Part shown: positions 13,940 through 21,819 of the stretch, piece by piece
Position numbering within the stretch: the first letter of the stretch is position 1
Layout: every line of letters begins with the position of its first letter
NCBI GenBank assembly: GCA_902494945.1
Contig: CABUVF010000009.1
Span: 1 to 21,849 of the forward strand
DNA: 21,849 bases
Direction of reading: 5' to 3'
From: an uncultured Collinsella sp.
GTDB lineage: Bacteria; Actinomycetota; Coriobacteriia; Coriobacteriales; Coriobacteriaceae
The notes under the pieces: generated by a model
Databases searched by the model: none
What the model saw: only the letters and a program-made list of their open reading frames with translations
What the model was told of the DNA's origin: nothing
Position numbers and translations under genes: made by a program

Positions 13940-14749
13940 CTAGCGGGCCTGCTTTACCTTGGCCGCTGCTTCGACAAACGACTTCCACAGGTTAAAGTCG
14001 GTCTCGAGCGTCTTCCACGTGTACTCAGGGTGCCATTGCACGCCCAAGCAGAATGGTTGGCCTTCGACCTCGATGCACTCGGGAACGCCGTCGGTTGCCT
14101 TGGCGACCAAACGCGTGCTCTTGCCCAGACGATCGACGCAGCAGTGATGTGCCGAGTTGGTCTGGATCAGCCTGTGCCCGCCAAGCGCTCGCTCCAGCAG
14201 CGAGCCCGGCACGACCTCGACGGGATGCACGGGGTCGTTGAGCACGTGGGTATGGCGCCACTGCGTGCGGCCCTCGCGAGCGCCCAGGCTCGGCACGTCC
14301 ATGCACAGGGTGCCGCCAGTGGCGACATTGAGCAACTGCGTGCCGCGGCAGGTGGTAAAGAGCGGCTTCTTGGCGCGGAGTACCTCGCCGACCAGCTTAA
14401 ATTCAAAGCTATCGCGGATCTCACAGCACAGCGTGGGGTCGTAGGGTCGATCATCGCCCCAACGTTTGGGATTGACATCGGGGCCGCCGGGAATGGCGAT
14501 GCCATCGGCGATATCGACGTAATGACGGATGACCTCAATGTCCTCGGTGATGGACATCTGCAGCGGCAGGCCGCCGGCAGCAAGAATGGCATCGACAAAG
14601 ATGCTGGCAATCTCCTCGTTGGGGGAGAGCGTCTCGCTTAAAAACGGCTTTGCCTCTTCCCAACGCGGCGCGACGAGGATGAGTGGGCGGTCGGCGGGGG
14701 CGATGTCGACATGCGGGGTGTAGGACGATGAAGTGCGAGTTCCGATCAT
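13940..14749 (-). CDS. Peptidase C26 / gamma-glutamyl-GABA hydrolase-like class I amidotransferase
   Basis: 269 residues from the ATG at 14749. Class I glutamine-amidotransferase fold: the nucleophile elbow is FTTCRGTQLLNV (CRGxQ) and the His-Glu pair is in GVQWHPEY near the C-terminus. DGIAIPGGPDVNP and SAHHCCVDRLG are further family landmarks seen in PuuD-type enzymes, which cleave gamma-glutamyl amides such as gamma-glutamyl-GABA. It lies 52 bp downstream of a glutamate-type ABC importer on the same strand, so it probably releases glutamate from imported or intracellular gamma-glutamyl compounds. The ribosome binding site is weak; an upstream ATG at 14791 would add 14 residues but is no better supported. 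Confidence 0.88.
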   Translation of the reverse strand: MIGTRTSSSYTPHVDIAPADRPLILVAPRWEEAKPFLSETLSPNEEIASIFVDAILAAGGLPLQMSITEDIEVIRHYVDIADGIAIPGGPDVNPKRWGDDRPYDPTLCCEIRDSFEFKLVGEVLRAKKPLFTTCRGTQLLNVATGGTLCMDVPSLGAREGRTQWRHTHVLNDPVHPVEVVPGSLLERALGGHRLIQTNSAHHCCVDRLGKSTRLVAKATDGVPECIEVEGQPFCLGVQWHPEYTWKTLETDFNLWKSFVEAAAKVKQAR

Positions 14750-14801
14750 AGGTGCTGCTTTCGAGTTTGGATGGTCATGGCGAGCGAACATGGCAATTGG
14801 G

Positions 14802-15566
14802 TTAGTGGCCTTTGATGGAGTTGAGGAAGTCCTGGGCGCGCTTGGTCTGGGGATGGTCGAAGAACTCGTCGGGCGTGCCGGTTTCCACGATCTGGCCGTC
14901 GGCCATAAAGACGACGCGATCAGCCACGCGGCGGGCAAAGTTCATCTCGTGCGTAATGACGATCATCGTCATGCCCTGCTGGGCCAGGCGAACCATGACC
15001 TCGAGCACCTCATTGATCATCTCGGGGTCCAGCGCACTCGTGGGCTCGTCAAAAAGCATGGCCTTGGGCTGCATGGCGAGCGAACGGGCGATGGCCACGC
15101 GCTGCTGTTGGCCGCCCGAAAGCTGTGCGGGCACCTTGTCGGCCTGCTCGGCCACGCCCACGCGGCTCAGCAGGTCCATGGCGCGCTCACGGGCCTCATC
15201 CTTGGAGACACCCAGCACGTCGACCGGTCCCAGCATCACGTTCTGCAGCACGGTCATATGTGCGAACAGATTAAACTGTTGGAACACCATGCCCAGCTCG
15301 GCGCGCATGCGGGCAAGATCCTTGCCTTCCTGCGGCAGAGGCTCGCCCTCGATGAGGATCTCGCCCGAGTCGATGGTTTCCAGGCGGTTGATGGTTCGGC
15401 ACATGGTCGACTTGCCCGAGCCCGAGGGGCCGATCACGACGACGACTTCGCCGCGGTCGACCGAGAGATTGATGTCGTTGAGGACGTGCAGATCGCCATA
15501 GTGCTTATCGACGTGCTTGAGCTCGATCAGCGGCTGATTACCGGTAGAAGAAGTGCTCTGTGCCAT
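14802..15566 (-). CDS. Polar amino acid ABC importer, ATP-binding protein (GlnQ/GluA-like)
   Basis: 254 residues. Walker A GPSGSGKST (46-54), Q-loop MVFQQFNLFAHM, signature LSGGQQQR (149-156), Walker B MLFDEP and switch His in VITHEM are all present and canonical. The FNLFAHMTVLQNV and MNFARRVADRVVFMADGQIVE stretches are characteristic of the polar amino acid uptake branch (GlnQ, GluA, ArtP, HisP). It is encoded after two permease genes and a glutamate-type binding protein, all leftward, forming one importer. AAGGAG precedes the ATG. The 36-bp gap to the upstream permease is compatible with one transcript. Confidence 0.96.
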   Translation of the reverse strand: MAQSTSSTGNQPLIELKHVDKHYGDLHVLNDINLSVDRGEVVVVIGPSGSGKSTMCRTINRLETIDSGEILIEGEPLPQEGKDLARMRAELGMVFQQFNLFAHMTVLQNVMLGPVDVLGVSKDEARERAMDLLSRVGVAEQADKVPAQLSGGQQQRVAIARSLAMQPKAMLFDEPTSALDPEMINEVLEVMVRLAQQGMTMIVITHEMNFARRVADRVVFMADGQIVETGTPDEFFDHPQTKRAQDFLNSIKGH

Positions 15567-15602
15567 GGTGCTCGGCTCCTTATGACTCGAAATGGTAAAT
15601 CG

Positions 15603-16436
15603 TTAGCGAATGATGGTCGCGCCGGTCTTGTGCGAAACGTAGACAGCGGCCTTGTTGATTGCGACGTTGATGAGGATATAGATGACCGCGATCACCAGGT
15701 AGACCGACACGAGGGCGTCGTAGTTGGTAATGAGCACGCGGGCGTTTTGCATAAGGTCGGGGTAGCTCACCACGTAGGCGACGGTGGTGTCTTTGACGAC
15801 GACCACAAGCTGCGAAATCAACGACGGAATGATAAACCGAATGGCCTGCGGCAGCACGATTTTAAAGGTGATTTTAGCCTTGGAGAGACCGAGCGCCTGG
15901 GCGGCCTCGACCTGGCCGCGCGGCACGGCGTTTACGCCGGCACGGAAGATCTCGGCAAGTACGCCGGCTGCAGCGAGCGCGACGGGAAGCGTGAGCATCC
16001 AAAACGATGGCAGCGCGATCTTGTACTGGGGCAGCACCAAAAAGAAGAAGTAGATGAACAGCAGGCTCGGCACGCCGCGGAAGAAATCGGTTAGCACGCG
16101 GCAGACCAGCTGCAGCGGCTTGATGTCGCTCGTGCGGCCGAGCATAAGGGCCAAGCCCAGCACCAGTGCGATGGCACCGGCGGTGAGTGCGACCTTAACG
16201 GTGCCCTCAAAGCCGGCAAGCAGGAACTTCCAGGTGGTGAGGTGCGTAAAGAAATACCAATAGTGGACCGAAAGCTGACCGGTCACATAAAAGCGCTGCA
16301 GCACGAGGGCGACAAGTGCGGCCACAGCGACAAGCGAGATGGCGGTGCCGACGCGAATCTTGGCGCGCATCTTGGGGCCGGGAGCCTCGTAGAGCGCATC
16401 GCGCATGGTGAGCGCAGGGGAGGAATGTTTGCTCAT
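15603..16436 (-). CDS. Polar amino acid ABC importer, permease (GluD-like)
   Basis: 277 residues. A long basic N-terminus is followed by about five membrane segments. The EAA loop that contacts the ATPase is RGQVEAAQALGLSKAKITFKIVLPQA (written here only as a landmark), typical of the His/Glu/Gln/Arg permease family. The N-terminal extension and first membrane segment (about 28-48) before the core are as in GluD/GltK-type subunits. Its ATG overlaps the stop of the upstream permease by 4 bp, so the two are translationally coupled and should form the membrane heterodimer. Confidence 0.94.
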   Translation of the reverse strand: MSKHSSPALTMRDALYEAPGPKMRAKIRVGTAISLVAVAALVALVLQRFYVTGQLSVHYWYFFTHLTTWKFLLAGFEGTVKVALTAGAIALVLGLALMLGRTSDIKPLQLVCRVLTDFFRGVPSLLFIYFFFLVLPQYKIALPSFWMLTLPVALAAAGVLAEIFRAGVNAVPRGQVEAAQALGLSKAKITFKIVLPQAIRFIIPSLISQLVVVVKDTTVAYVVSYPDLMQNARVLITNYDALVSVYLVIAVIYILINVAINKAAVYVSHKTGATIIR

Positions 16437-17092
16437 CGGAGGATCCTCACCTTCTTATCGATATAGTTGCCAATGTGACTCACCACAAAGGCCGTGCCCA
16501 GGTAGCCGAGCGCCGAGATAAAGAACGCGGCGACGCCGCCGAGCGAGCGCGTGTTGATGTAGCTCACCACGCCGGTGAGCTCTTGCGGTTTAAGGGGTAC
16601 CTGGCTGCCGAGCGCGGTGGTGAGCATGACGGCGATAAAGAGGTTGGTCATGGGCAGTACGCTCGAACGCAGTGCCTGCGGAATCACGATCTTGGCGAGG
16701 ATGCGGTTGAAGCTCATGCCGAGCGAGCGTGCGGCTTCTACCTGGCCGACACCGACGGTGTTGATGCCGCTCATAAAGTTCTCGGAGCCAAAGGCGGAGC
16801 CCAGCAACACCGTGGCGACGATAACGCAGGTACGGTAGGGCAGAACGACCTTGAGTGGCGGCAATGCGTAGACGACGATGATGAGCAGTGCGATGCCGGG
16901 GATGTTACGGAAGACCTGGACATACAGGTCGCCAAAGACGCGCAGCGGCTTGAGCGGCGACACGCGCATCACGGTGACGGCGACGGCCAGCACCATGGCG
17001 ATGGCAAACGACTCAAGCGTCATGCCCCAGGTTGCTAGCAGCGCGTCGATATAGTTCTGGCCATAGAGCGACCAGAGCTCGGAGAGACTCAT
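16433..17092 (-). CDS. Polar amino acid ABC importer, permease (GluC-like)
   Basis: 219 residues with about five membrane segments. The EAA loop is visible as GVGQVEAARSLGMSFNRI, followed by IVIPQALR. The shorter length, lacking the N-terminal extension of its partner, fits the GluC/GltJ role. It is preceded by a hairpin (17117-17142) that probably lowers read-through from the binding-protein gene, and overlaps the following permease by 4 bp. All family landmarks are intact. Confidence 0.94.
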   Translation of the reverse strand: MSLSELWSLYGQNYIDALLATWGMTLESFAIAMVLAVAVTVMRVSPLKPLRVFGDLYVQVFRNIPGIALLIIVVYALPPLKVVLPYRTCVIVATVLLGSAFGSENFMSGINTVGVGQVEAARSLGMSFNRILAKIVIPQALRSSVLPMTNLFIAVMLTTALGSQVPLKPQELTGVVSYINTRSLGGVAAFFISALGYLGTAFVVSHIGNYIDKKVRILR

Positions 17093-17110
17093 GCGGACCT
17101 CCCGCCGATA

Positions 17111-17142
17111 AGGAAAGGGGCTCCCGTGTGTACGGAAGCCCC
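17111..17142 (-). terminator. Attenuator between the binding-protein and permease genes
   Basis: On the minus strand GGGGCT-T-CCGT pairs with ACGG-G-AGCCCC (one mismatch, 4-nt loop), then TTTCCTT. A leaky terminator here would give more binding protein than membrane subunits, a common arrangement in ABC importers. Confidence 0.65.
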
Positions 17143-17230
17143 GACAACTCAGTGAGGAAACAGTTTAGCGCAATAAAGCGTATCGTGCGTTTCCGTATTG
17201 TTTCGTTGCGGCCGTTACTAGGCTCGTTGC

Positions 17231-18223
17231 CTAGGCGCCGACCTCGGGCAGCTCGGGAACATTGGTGTCGCCCGTACGGTCGCCGATGCAGATCTGCCAC
17301 AGCTCGGTCCAGGTGCCATCGTCCTCGATCTTCTTGAGGAAGTCGTTGACAAAGGAAACGCCGTCGGAATCGAGCGGCAGGCCAATGCCGTAGGGCTCCT
17401 TGCTGCCGAAGGGCTTGCCGGCGATCTTGTACTTACCGGGTTCGCGGACCAGGGCGCTCTGCTGCATGTTGTTGTCGATGACGTAGGCATCAACACGGCC
17501 CTGCTGGAGTGCCTGGCGGGCCTCCTCGTCGGTCTTGAACTCCTGCTGGCTGGCCTTGGGAGCGAGCTCCTCCAGGATGGCGGGGCCGTTGGAGCCGGAC
17601 TGGACGGCGACGTTCTTATCGGCCAGGTCGTCGACGCTCTTGATGTCGTCGTTGTCGGCGAGCACCAGGATGGCCTGCTGGGTGTAGTAATAGGGACCGG
17701 CAAAGGAGACGAGCTTCTTGCGCTCATCGGTGATGGTGTAGGTGGCAAAGACGGCGTCGACCTGGCCATTCTGCAGGACGGACTCGCGCGTGTCCGAGGT
17801 CACCTGGGTGATCTCGACCTTGTTCTCGCCCAGAATGTAGTTGGACAGGAGCTGTGCGATACCGGCGTCGAAGCCGCGGGTCTGACCGTCCTTCTCGTTA
17901 AGGAGGGAGAAGAGCGTGGAGGTCTGAACGCCACCGATCTTAAAGACGCCGGCATCCTTGACAGCCGTGGCCCAGGTGCTGGCGGCGATGGCATCGTCAT
18001 CGGCCTTGGGGCCGTCGTTGACGAGCTTGTCGAATGCCTTGGCATCGAGCGTGGCGGAAACCTCAGTATCCTCAGAGCTTTTGGAGGCGGCGGCGGAGCC
18101 CTTGTCGGCCTCGGCGCTGGTGTCGGAGCAGCCGGCAAGACCAAGGCCGGCGACGGTTGCGAAGGTGGCGGCGACAAAGCCGCGGCGGTCGAGAACGACC
18201 TGCTGGGAGAGGTTCTTGCTCAT
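17231..18223 (-). CDS. Glutamate-type substrate-binding lipoprotein of the ABC importer
   Basis: 330 residues. The N-terminus has LDRRGFVAATFATVAGLGLAGCS: a twin-arginine-like pair (13-14), a hydrophobic stretch and a lipobox ending at Cys32, so the protein is probably lipidated and anchored outside the membrane, perhaps exported by Tat. Residues 33-75 are a Ser/Ala/Asp/Lys-rich linker. The rest is a type II periplasmic-binding fold: TRGFDAGIAQLLS, VLQNGQVDAVFATYTITDERK and VSFAGPYYYTQQ match glutamate/glutamine binders of the GluB type. It has its own promoter (18267-18296) and AAAGGTG before the ATG. First gene of the importer operon; substrate glutamate is likely but inferred from family resemblance. 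Confidence 0.92.
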   Translation of the reverse strand: MSKNLSQQVVLDRRGFVAATFATVAGLGLAGCSDTSAEADKGSAAASKSSEDTEVSATLDAKAFDKLVNDGPKADDDAIAASTWATAVKDAGVFKIGGVQTSTLFSLLNEKDGQTRGFDAGIAQLLSNYILGENKVEITQVTSDTRESVLQNGQVDAVFATYTITDERKKLVSFAGPYYYTQQAILVLADNDDIKSVDDLADKNVAVQSGSNGPAILEELAPKASQQEFKTDEEARQALQQGRVDAYVIDNNMQQSALVREPGKYKIAGKPFGSKEPYGIGLPLDSDGVSFVNDFLKKIEDDGTWTELWQICIGDRTGDTNVPELPEVGA

Positions 18224-18266
18224 GGTAGAACACCTTTCTCAATAAAATCCCTAGCGGTTGAGTAGA

Positions 18267-18296
18267 GTTATACCCTATTGCGCTCAGACGGGTCAA
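18267..18296 (-). promoter_or_regulatory. Promoter of the glutamate importer operon
   Basis: On the minus strand TTGACC (18291-18296) and TATAAC (18267-18272) are separated by 18 bp. The start codon of the binding protein is 43 bp downstream of the -10. Confidence 0.7.
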
Positions 18297-18338
18297 CACG
18301 AAATAACTCAGAAACATACTTACCTTATGGGTTATTCT

Positions 18339-18382
18339 ACCTACCAAAAAGGGACAGGTTTATTTTGGCAGGTTTTATCTGG
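18339..18382 (+). repeat. Intergenic hairpin repeat, copy C
   Basis: 44 bp starting ACCTACCAAAAAGGG and ending TTTTGGCAGGTTTTATCTGG. It differs from copy B at two positions and from copy A mainly by 2 extra bp in the loop. It lies between the divergent importer and alcohol dehydrogenase genes, about 43 bp upstream of the -35 of the importer promoter. Confidence 0.82.
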
Positions 18383-18447
18383 ACAAACGTCGGTTATTGC
18401 AGTTGGAACGCTACCTTTTAGCTGGGGCAGGCGCTCGCAGCGGTCGC

Positions 18448-18453
18448 TATAAT
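18448..18453 (+). promoter_or_regulatory. Likely -10 box of the alcohol dehydrogenase gene
   Basis: A consensus TATAAT, 45 bp upstream of the start codon. No good -35 at the right distance, so an activator may be needed. Confidence 0.5.
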
Positions 18454-18497
18454 GGCGGCAACGCGACGCATATCATATATAAGTAAGGAGATCGCGT

Positions 18498-19700
18498 ATG
18501 AACGGTTATTCGTTTTTCGCACCGACCAAGGTGTTGTTTGGCGCGGGCAAGTTGGGCGAGCTGGGTGCGCAGAAGCTGCCCGGCACCAAAGCGCTCATCG
18601 TTACCACCGGCGGCAATTCGGTTAAGCGCTTTGGATATCTGCAGTGCGTGGAGGCGGAGCTCGACCGCGCCGGCGTGGCGCACGAGCTGTTCGACCGTAT
18701 TGAGCCCAACCCGCTGCGCGAGACCGTCAATGCGGGTGGCTGGATGGCGCATACCCATGGCTGCGACTTTGTCCTGGCACTCGGCGGTGGTTCGGTCATG
18801 GACGGCAGCAAGGGCATCTGCGCGGTGGCGGCCAACCCGCATACCGATGCCGAGGGCAACGAGTGCCCCGGTGACATCTGGGACTTTGTGAATGGGGGCA
18901 CTGCGCTCGGCCTGCCGATCCCCAACGATCCGCTGCCGCTTGTCTGCGTGACCACCACGGCGGGTACCGGCTCCGAGGTCGATGCGGGCGGTGTCCTGTC
19001 CTGCGAGGAACATGACGAGAAGCTTCGTCTGGGCAATCCGCGCCTGTTCCCGGTGCTTTCGATCGTCGATCCCGAACTCATGGTGAGCGTCCCAGCGCGC
19101 CTGACCGCCTATCAGGGATTCGACGCCCTGTTCCATTGCGTTGAGTGCTACATCTCAAATACCAACACGCCCATGGGTGACATGGTTTGCCGCGAAGGCA
19201 TCCGCCGTGCCGCCGCGGCACTGCCTACGTGCGTCAATAATGGCGATGACCTGGAGGCGCGCTCGAGCCTCGCGTTTGCCAACACGCTCGGCGGTTATGC
19301 CATGGATGCCTCGGGCACCACGGGCTCGCATGGTCTTGAACATGGCATGAGCGCGCATCATCACGACTTGCCGCACGGCGCCGGCCTCATTATGATCGCC
19401 CGTGCCTATCACACCTGGATGATCGATCACGGCGCCGCACTCGAGCGCTATATCGACATGGCACGCCTGATGGGCAATGCTACTGCCAGCGATCCGCACG
19501 ATTTTGTAGTTGAGCTCACGCGCCTGATGGAGGCCTGCCATGTGGCCGACCTCGCCATGAGCGAGTGGGGGATTACGGTCGAAGAGCTGCCGGCCATTGC
19601 ACACAACGCCCTGACGACCAACGGTGCCCTGTTCAGCCACGACCCCGTGACGCTGACCGACCCCGACGTCGTCGAAATTCTCAAGAGCAGCTACCGCTAA
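18498..19700 (+). CDS. Iron-containing alcohol dehydrogenase
   Basis: 400 residues, full length for the group III (Fe-dependent) alcohol dehydrogenases. The NAD(P)-binding loop is ALGGGSVMDGSK (about 94-105), and TTTAGTGSEVD is the usual second motif. Metal ligands: Asp209 and His213 in GFDALFHCVE, and histidines within GSHGLEHGMSAHHHDLPHGAG (His278/282 and His293). The His-rich SAHHHDLPHGAG form belongs to a recognised subgroup, so I do not regard it as abnormal. It reduces aldehydes or ketones to alcohols, or the reverse, in fermentation; the substrate cannot be read from sequence. TAAGGAGA precedes the ATG. The gene is monocistronic and converges on the dxs-like gene, with two large inverted repeats after its stop. 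Confidence 0.95.
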   Translation: MNGYSFFAPTKVLFGAGKLGELGAQKLPGTKALIVTTGGNSVKRFGYLQCVEAELDRAGVAHELFDRIEPNPLRETVNAGGWMAHTHGCDFVLALGGGSVMDGSKGICAVAANPHTDAEGNECPGDIWDFVNGGTALGLPIPNDPLPLVCVTTTAGTGSEVDAGGVLSCEEHDEKLRLGNPRLFPVLSIVDPELMVSVPARLTAYQGFDALFHCVECYISNTNTPMGDMVCREGIRRAAAALPTCVNNGDDLEARSSLAFANTLGGYAMDASGTTGSHGLEHGMSAHHHDLPHGAGLIMIARAYHTWMIDHGAALERYIDMARLMGNATASDPHDFVVELTRLMEACHVADLAMSEWGITVEELPAIAHNALTTNGALFSHDPVTLTDPDVVEILKSSYR

Positions 19701-19711
19701 CCACCTTGCTG

Positions 19712-19776
19712 CTTTGTCTCAATCTGTAACATCTGGACGGCCAAAAGGTCTCTATCTGTTACAGATTGAGACAAAG
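19712..19776. repeat. Large perfect inverted repeat (20-bp arms), locus 3a
   Basis: CTTTGTCTCAATCTGTAACA at 19712-19731 and its exact reverse complement at 19757-19776, with a 25-nt loop. It begins 11 bp after the alcohol dehydrogenase stop codon. There is no T run, so it is not a typical intrinsic terminator. Confidence 0.92.
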
Positions 19777-19794
19777 GTCAGGGACTAAGACGTC

Positions 19795-19856
19795 TTGTCT
19801 CGATCTGTAACAGTTAGACGGGAATTCGGGCCGTAGATGTTACAGATTGAGATAAT
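19795..19856. repeat. Large inverted repeat (18-bp arms), locus 3b, diverged tandem copy
   Basis: TTGTCTCGATCTGTAACA (19795-19812) pairs with TGTTACAGATTGAGATAA (19838-19855). The two non-Watson-Crick positions are both G-T, which would be wobble pairs in RNA read from the plus strand. The arms match locus 3a but the 25-nt loops are different. Inside, ACGG and CCGT add an inner stem. Confidence 0.88.
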
Positions 19857-19871
19857 CGCGCCGCGAAAACA

Positions 19872-19909
19872 AAAACCTCCGCAGGGAGTGCTTTCCTTGC
19901 GGAGGTTTT
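19872..19909. terminator. Bidirectional terminator between alcohol dehydrogenase and dxs-like genes
   Basis: AAAACCTCCGCA (19872-19883) and TGCGGAGGTTTT (19898-19909) are perfect complements, and GGGA/TTCC can extend the stem inward. The A run on the left gives a U tract for the leftward dxs-like transcript, and the T run on the right serves the rightward transcript. Confidence 0.9.
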
Positions 19910-19910
19910 C

Positions 19911-21692
19911 TTACTCGTTGAGTAGTCCCATGGTTTCGGCGGCCATGTTCTCGACCGTCATGCCGTTCTGAGCGAGCAGCTCGTTGGGGTCGTAGCGGTC
20001 GGGGAAGCCCTTAGCGATGCCGAAGGTGCGCGTGCGCAACGGCGTGCATGCCAGATAACATGCCACGCGCTCGCCCCAGCCGCCGTCCAAGATGCCGTCC
20101 TCGAGGGTGACGACAACGCGATGCTCGACGGCAAGACTGTCGAGGCACTCGCGGTCGAGCTCAGTTGCAAAGCGCGGGTTGACGAGCGTGGCCTCGATGC
20201 CGTACTCGGCGGCCAAGCGGTTTGCCACGCGCTCGCCCAGCTCAAAGAAATCGCCAAGCGCGAGCACGGCAACGTCGCGACCCTGGCGTACAACGTCGTA
20301 GCGCGCGATGCCGTAATCGGTGTCCTCGGCAGGCGCCAGATCGGGGCGGCTTACCAGGCCGATGCCCGGTACGCGGATCGCCGCGGGATGCTCGCGATGG
20401 TCGAGCGACCAGCTCAGCATGGACAGGTATTCCTCCATGCAGGCCGGCGCCAAATAACGCATGTTGGGAAGACCGCCCAGCATGGAAATATCAAAGAACG
20501 AGAGGTGCGTCTCGGATGTGGTGCCAAAGATCGACGCGCCAAACACCAAGATGGTTGCGGGGGCGTCGTTGAGGCACAGGTCGTGCCACAGTTCGTCGTA
20601 GGCACGCTGCAAAAACGTGCCGTACACACCAAAGACTGGCTTGGCGCCCGAGCGCGCAAGCGCGGTGGCAAAGGTCACGGCGTGCTCCTCGGCAATGCCC
20701 ACATCGACGAACTGTTTGCCGGCGGCAGCGCGAAGCTCGGGTGTAAAGCCCATGATGTAGGGTGTGGCGGCCGTGATGCCCACGACCTGCGGATCGCGCT
20801 CGATGGCGGCGCTGAGCGCCTCGCCCGTAATGTCGGCATAGGTGCGCGGCGCAGGCTCGCTCGGATGGCCCGGGCAGAGCTTGCGCCCAGTCGCCATGTC
20901 AAACGGACCCACGTGGTGCCAGCGCTCCGGGTCGCTCTGGGCCGGTTCAAAACCCTTGCCCTTGGCGGTGGAGACGTGCAGCACGATGGGGCGATCGATA
21001 TCGCGCAGCTCCTGCAGCGCGTCGACGAGGGCCAACACATCGTTACCGGCGTCCAGATAGCGGTAGTCGAGCCCCATCGCGCGGAAAACGTTGCGCTCAC
21101 AGGTGCCGTTGCTGGCGCGCAGCTCGGCCAGATTGCGATACAGGCCGCCATGGTTCTCGGCAATGGACTGGTCGTTATCGTTGACGATGATGATCAGGTT
21201 GCTGTCGAGCTCGGCGGCATTGTTAAAGCCCTCAAACGCCAGACCGCCCGAAAGCGAACCGTCGCCAATGATGGTGATGACGTTGTACGCATCGCCCGCC
21301 AGGTCACGAGCGTGCGCCAAGCCGCAGCCCAGGCTCACCGATGTGGAGGTGTGGCCCATGGCGAACAGGTCGTGTTCGGACTCGTCGGGATTGGCAAAGC
21401 CAGAGGCCTCGCCGTAGCGTGCCGGGTCGATATAAGTGTACGCGCGCCCAGTCAGCGCCTTGTGGGCATAGGTCTGGTGTGACACGTCAAAGACAATTTT
21501 GTCGGTGGGGGAGTTAAACACGCGATGGAGCGCGACCGTAAGCTCAACGACGCCCAGGTTGGGGGCAACGTGCCCGCCGACGGCGGCGGAGCTTTCGAGG
21601 ATGGCGTGGCGGATCTCGCCGCAGAGCAGCGGAAGCTCGGCGCGATCGAGAGCCTTGACGTCCTCGGGCGTTGTCGTTTGCGTAAGCAGCAT
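19911..21692 (-). CDS. dxs: 1-deoxy-D-xylulose-5-phosphate synthase, divergent at the substrate site
   Basis: 593 residues, somewhat shorter than usual DXS (about 620-640). The enzyme joins pyruvate and glyceraldehyde 3-phosphate with thiamine diphosphate, the first step of the MEP isoprenoid pathway and a source for thiamine and pyridoxal. Domain order is kept: His41 (GGHVAPNLG), His72 (SHQTYAHK), the ThDP/Mg motif IIGDGSLSGG-to-NN (about 142-158), His259/260 (WHHVGPFD), Glu335 (VGIAEEHAVTF), FLQRAYD, His396 and Arg440. However, the segment normally reading DRAGLVGxDGxTH is FGASIFGTTSETH here, so the phosphate-contacting Arg and an active-site Asp are replaced by Gly385 and Thr392. The ribosome binding site is distant (GGAG about 14 bases upstream), yet MLLTQTTTPEDVKAL matches the family start. 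It could be a paralogue with changed specificity. Confidence 0.85.
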   Translation of the reverse strand: MLLTQTTTPEDVKALDRAELPLLCGEIRHAILESSAAVGGHVAPNLGVVELTVALHRVFNSPTDKIVFDVSHQTYAHKALTGRAYTYIDPARYGEASGFANPDESEHDLFAMGHTSTSVSLGCGLAHARDLAGDAYNVITIIGDGSLSGGLAFEGFNNAAELDSNLIIIVNDNDQSIAENHGGLYRNLAELRASNGTCERNVFRAMGLDYRYLDAGNDVLALVDALQELRDIDRPIVLHVSTAKGKGFEPAQSDPERWHHVGPFDMATGRKLCPGHPSEPAPRTYADITGEALSAAIERDPQVVGITAATPYIMGFTPELRAAAGKQFVDVGIAEEHAVTFATALARSGAKPVFGVYGTFLQRAYDELWHDLCLNDAPATILVFGASIFGTTSETHLSFFDISMLGGLPNMRYLAPACMEEYLSMLSWSLDHREHPAAIRVPGIGLVSRPDLAPAEDTDYGIARYDVVRQGRDVAVLALGDFFELGERVANRLAAEYGIEATLVNPRFATELDRECLDSLAVEHRVVVTLEDGILDGGWGERVACYLACTPLRTRTFGIAKGFPDRYDPNELLAQNGMTVENMAAETMGLLNE

Positions 21693-21721
21693 CGTTGTGG
21701 GTTACTCCATGCGAATCGTGC

Positions 21722-21743
21722 GCCGGCACTCCCTCGGCCGGCA
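21722..21743. other. Hairpin in the leader region of the dxs-like gene
   Basis: GCCGGC and GCCGGC around ACTCCCTCG, with TG/CA continuing the stem outside after a bulge. About 30-50 bp upstream of the start codon, so it may be part of the mRNA leader. I see no thiamine riboswitch motif in the 157 bp upstream of the gene. Confidence 0.35.
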
Positions 21744-21819
21744 CAATTGCACAAGACAGTCTCGCACATTTTGGCGTTTGATATGTGACGGCGGCGCGGT
21801 AATTCGCCAACTGGTGGGG

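Noticed and set aside
14750..14938. A longer N-terminus for the C26 peptidase, open to 14938.
   Set aside because: It would overlap the end of the ABC ATPase gene, and the added residues show no family similarity; the start at 14749 (or at most 14791) fits better.
19712..19856. The repeated hairpins as a CRISPR array.
   Set aside because: Only two units, the repeats are inverted pairs with arms around loops rather than direct repeats with spacers, and no cas genes are present.
20121..21482. A 453-residue plus-strand frame antisense to the dxs-like gene, and a similar one at 14733-16094 antisense to the importer.
   Set aside because: Both are shadows of strongly supported minus-strand genes, with biased composition and no recognisable motifs or ribosome binding sites.
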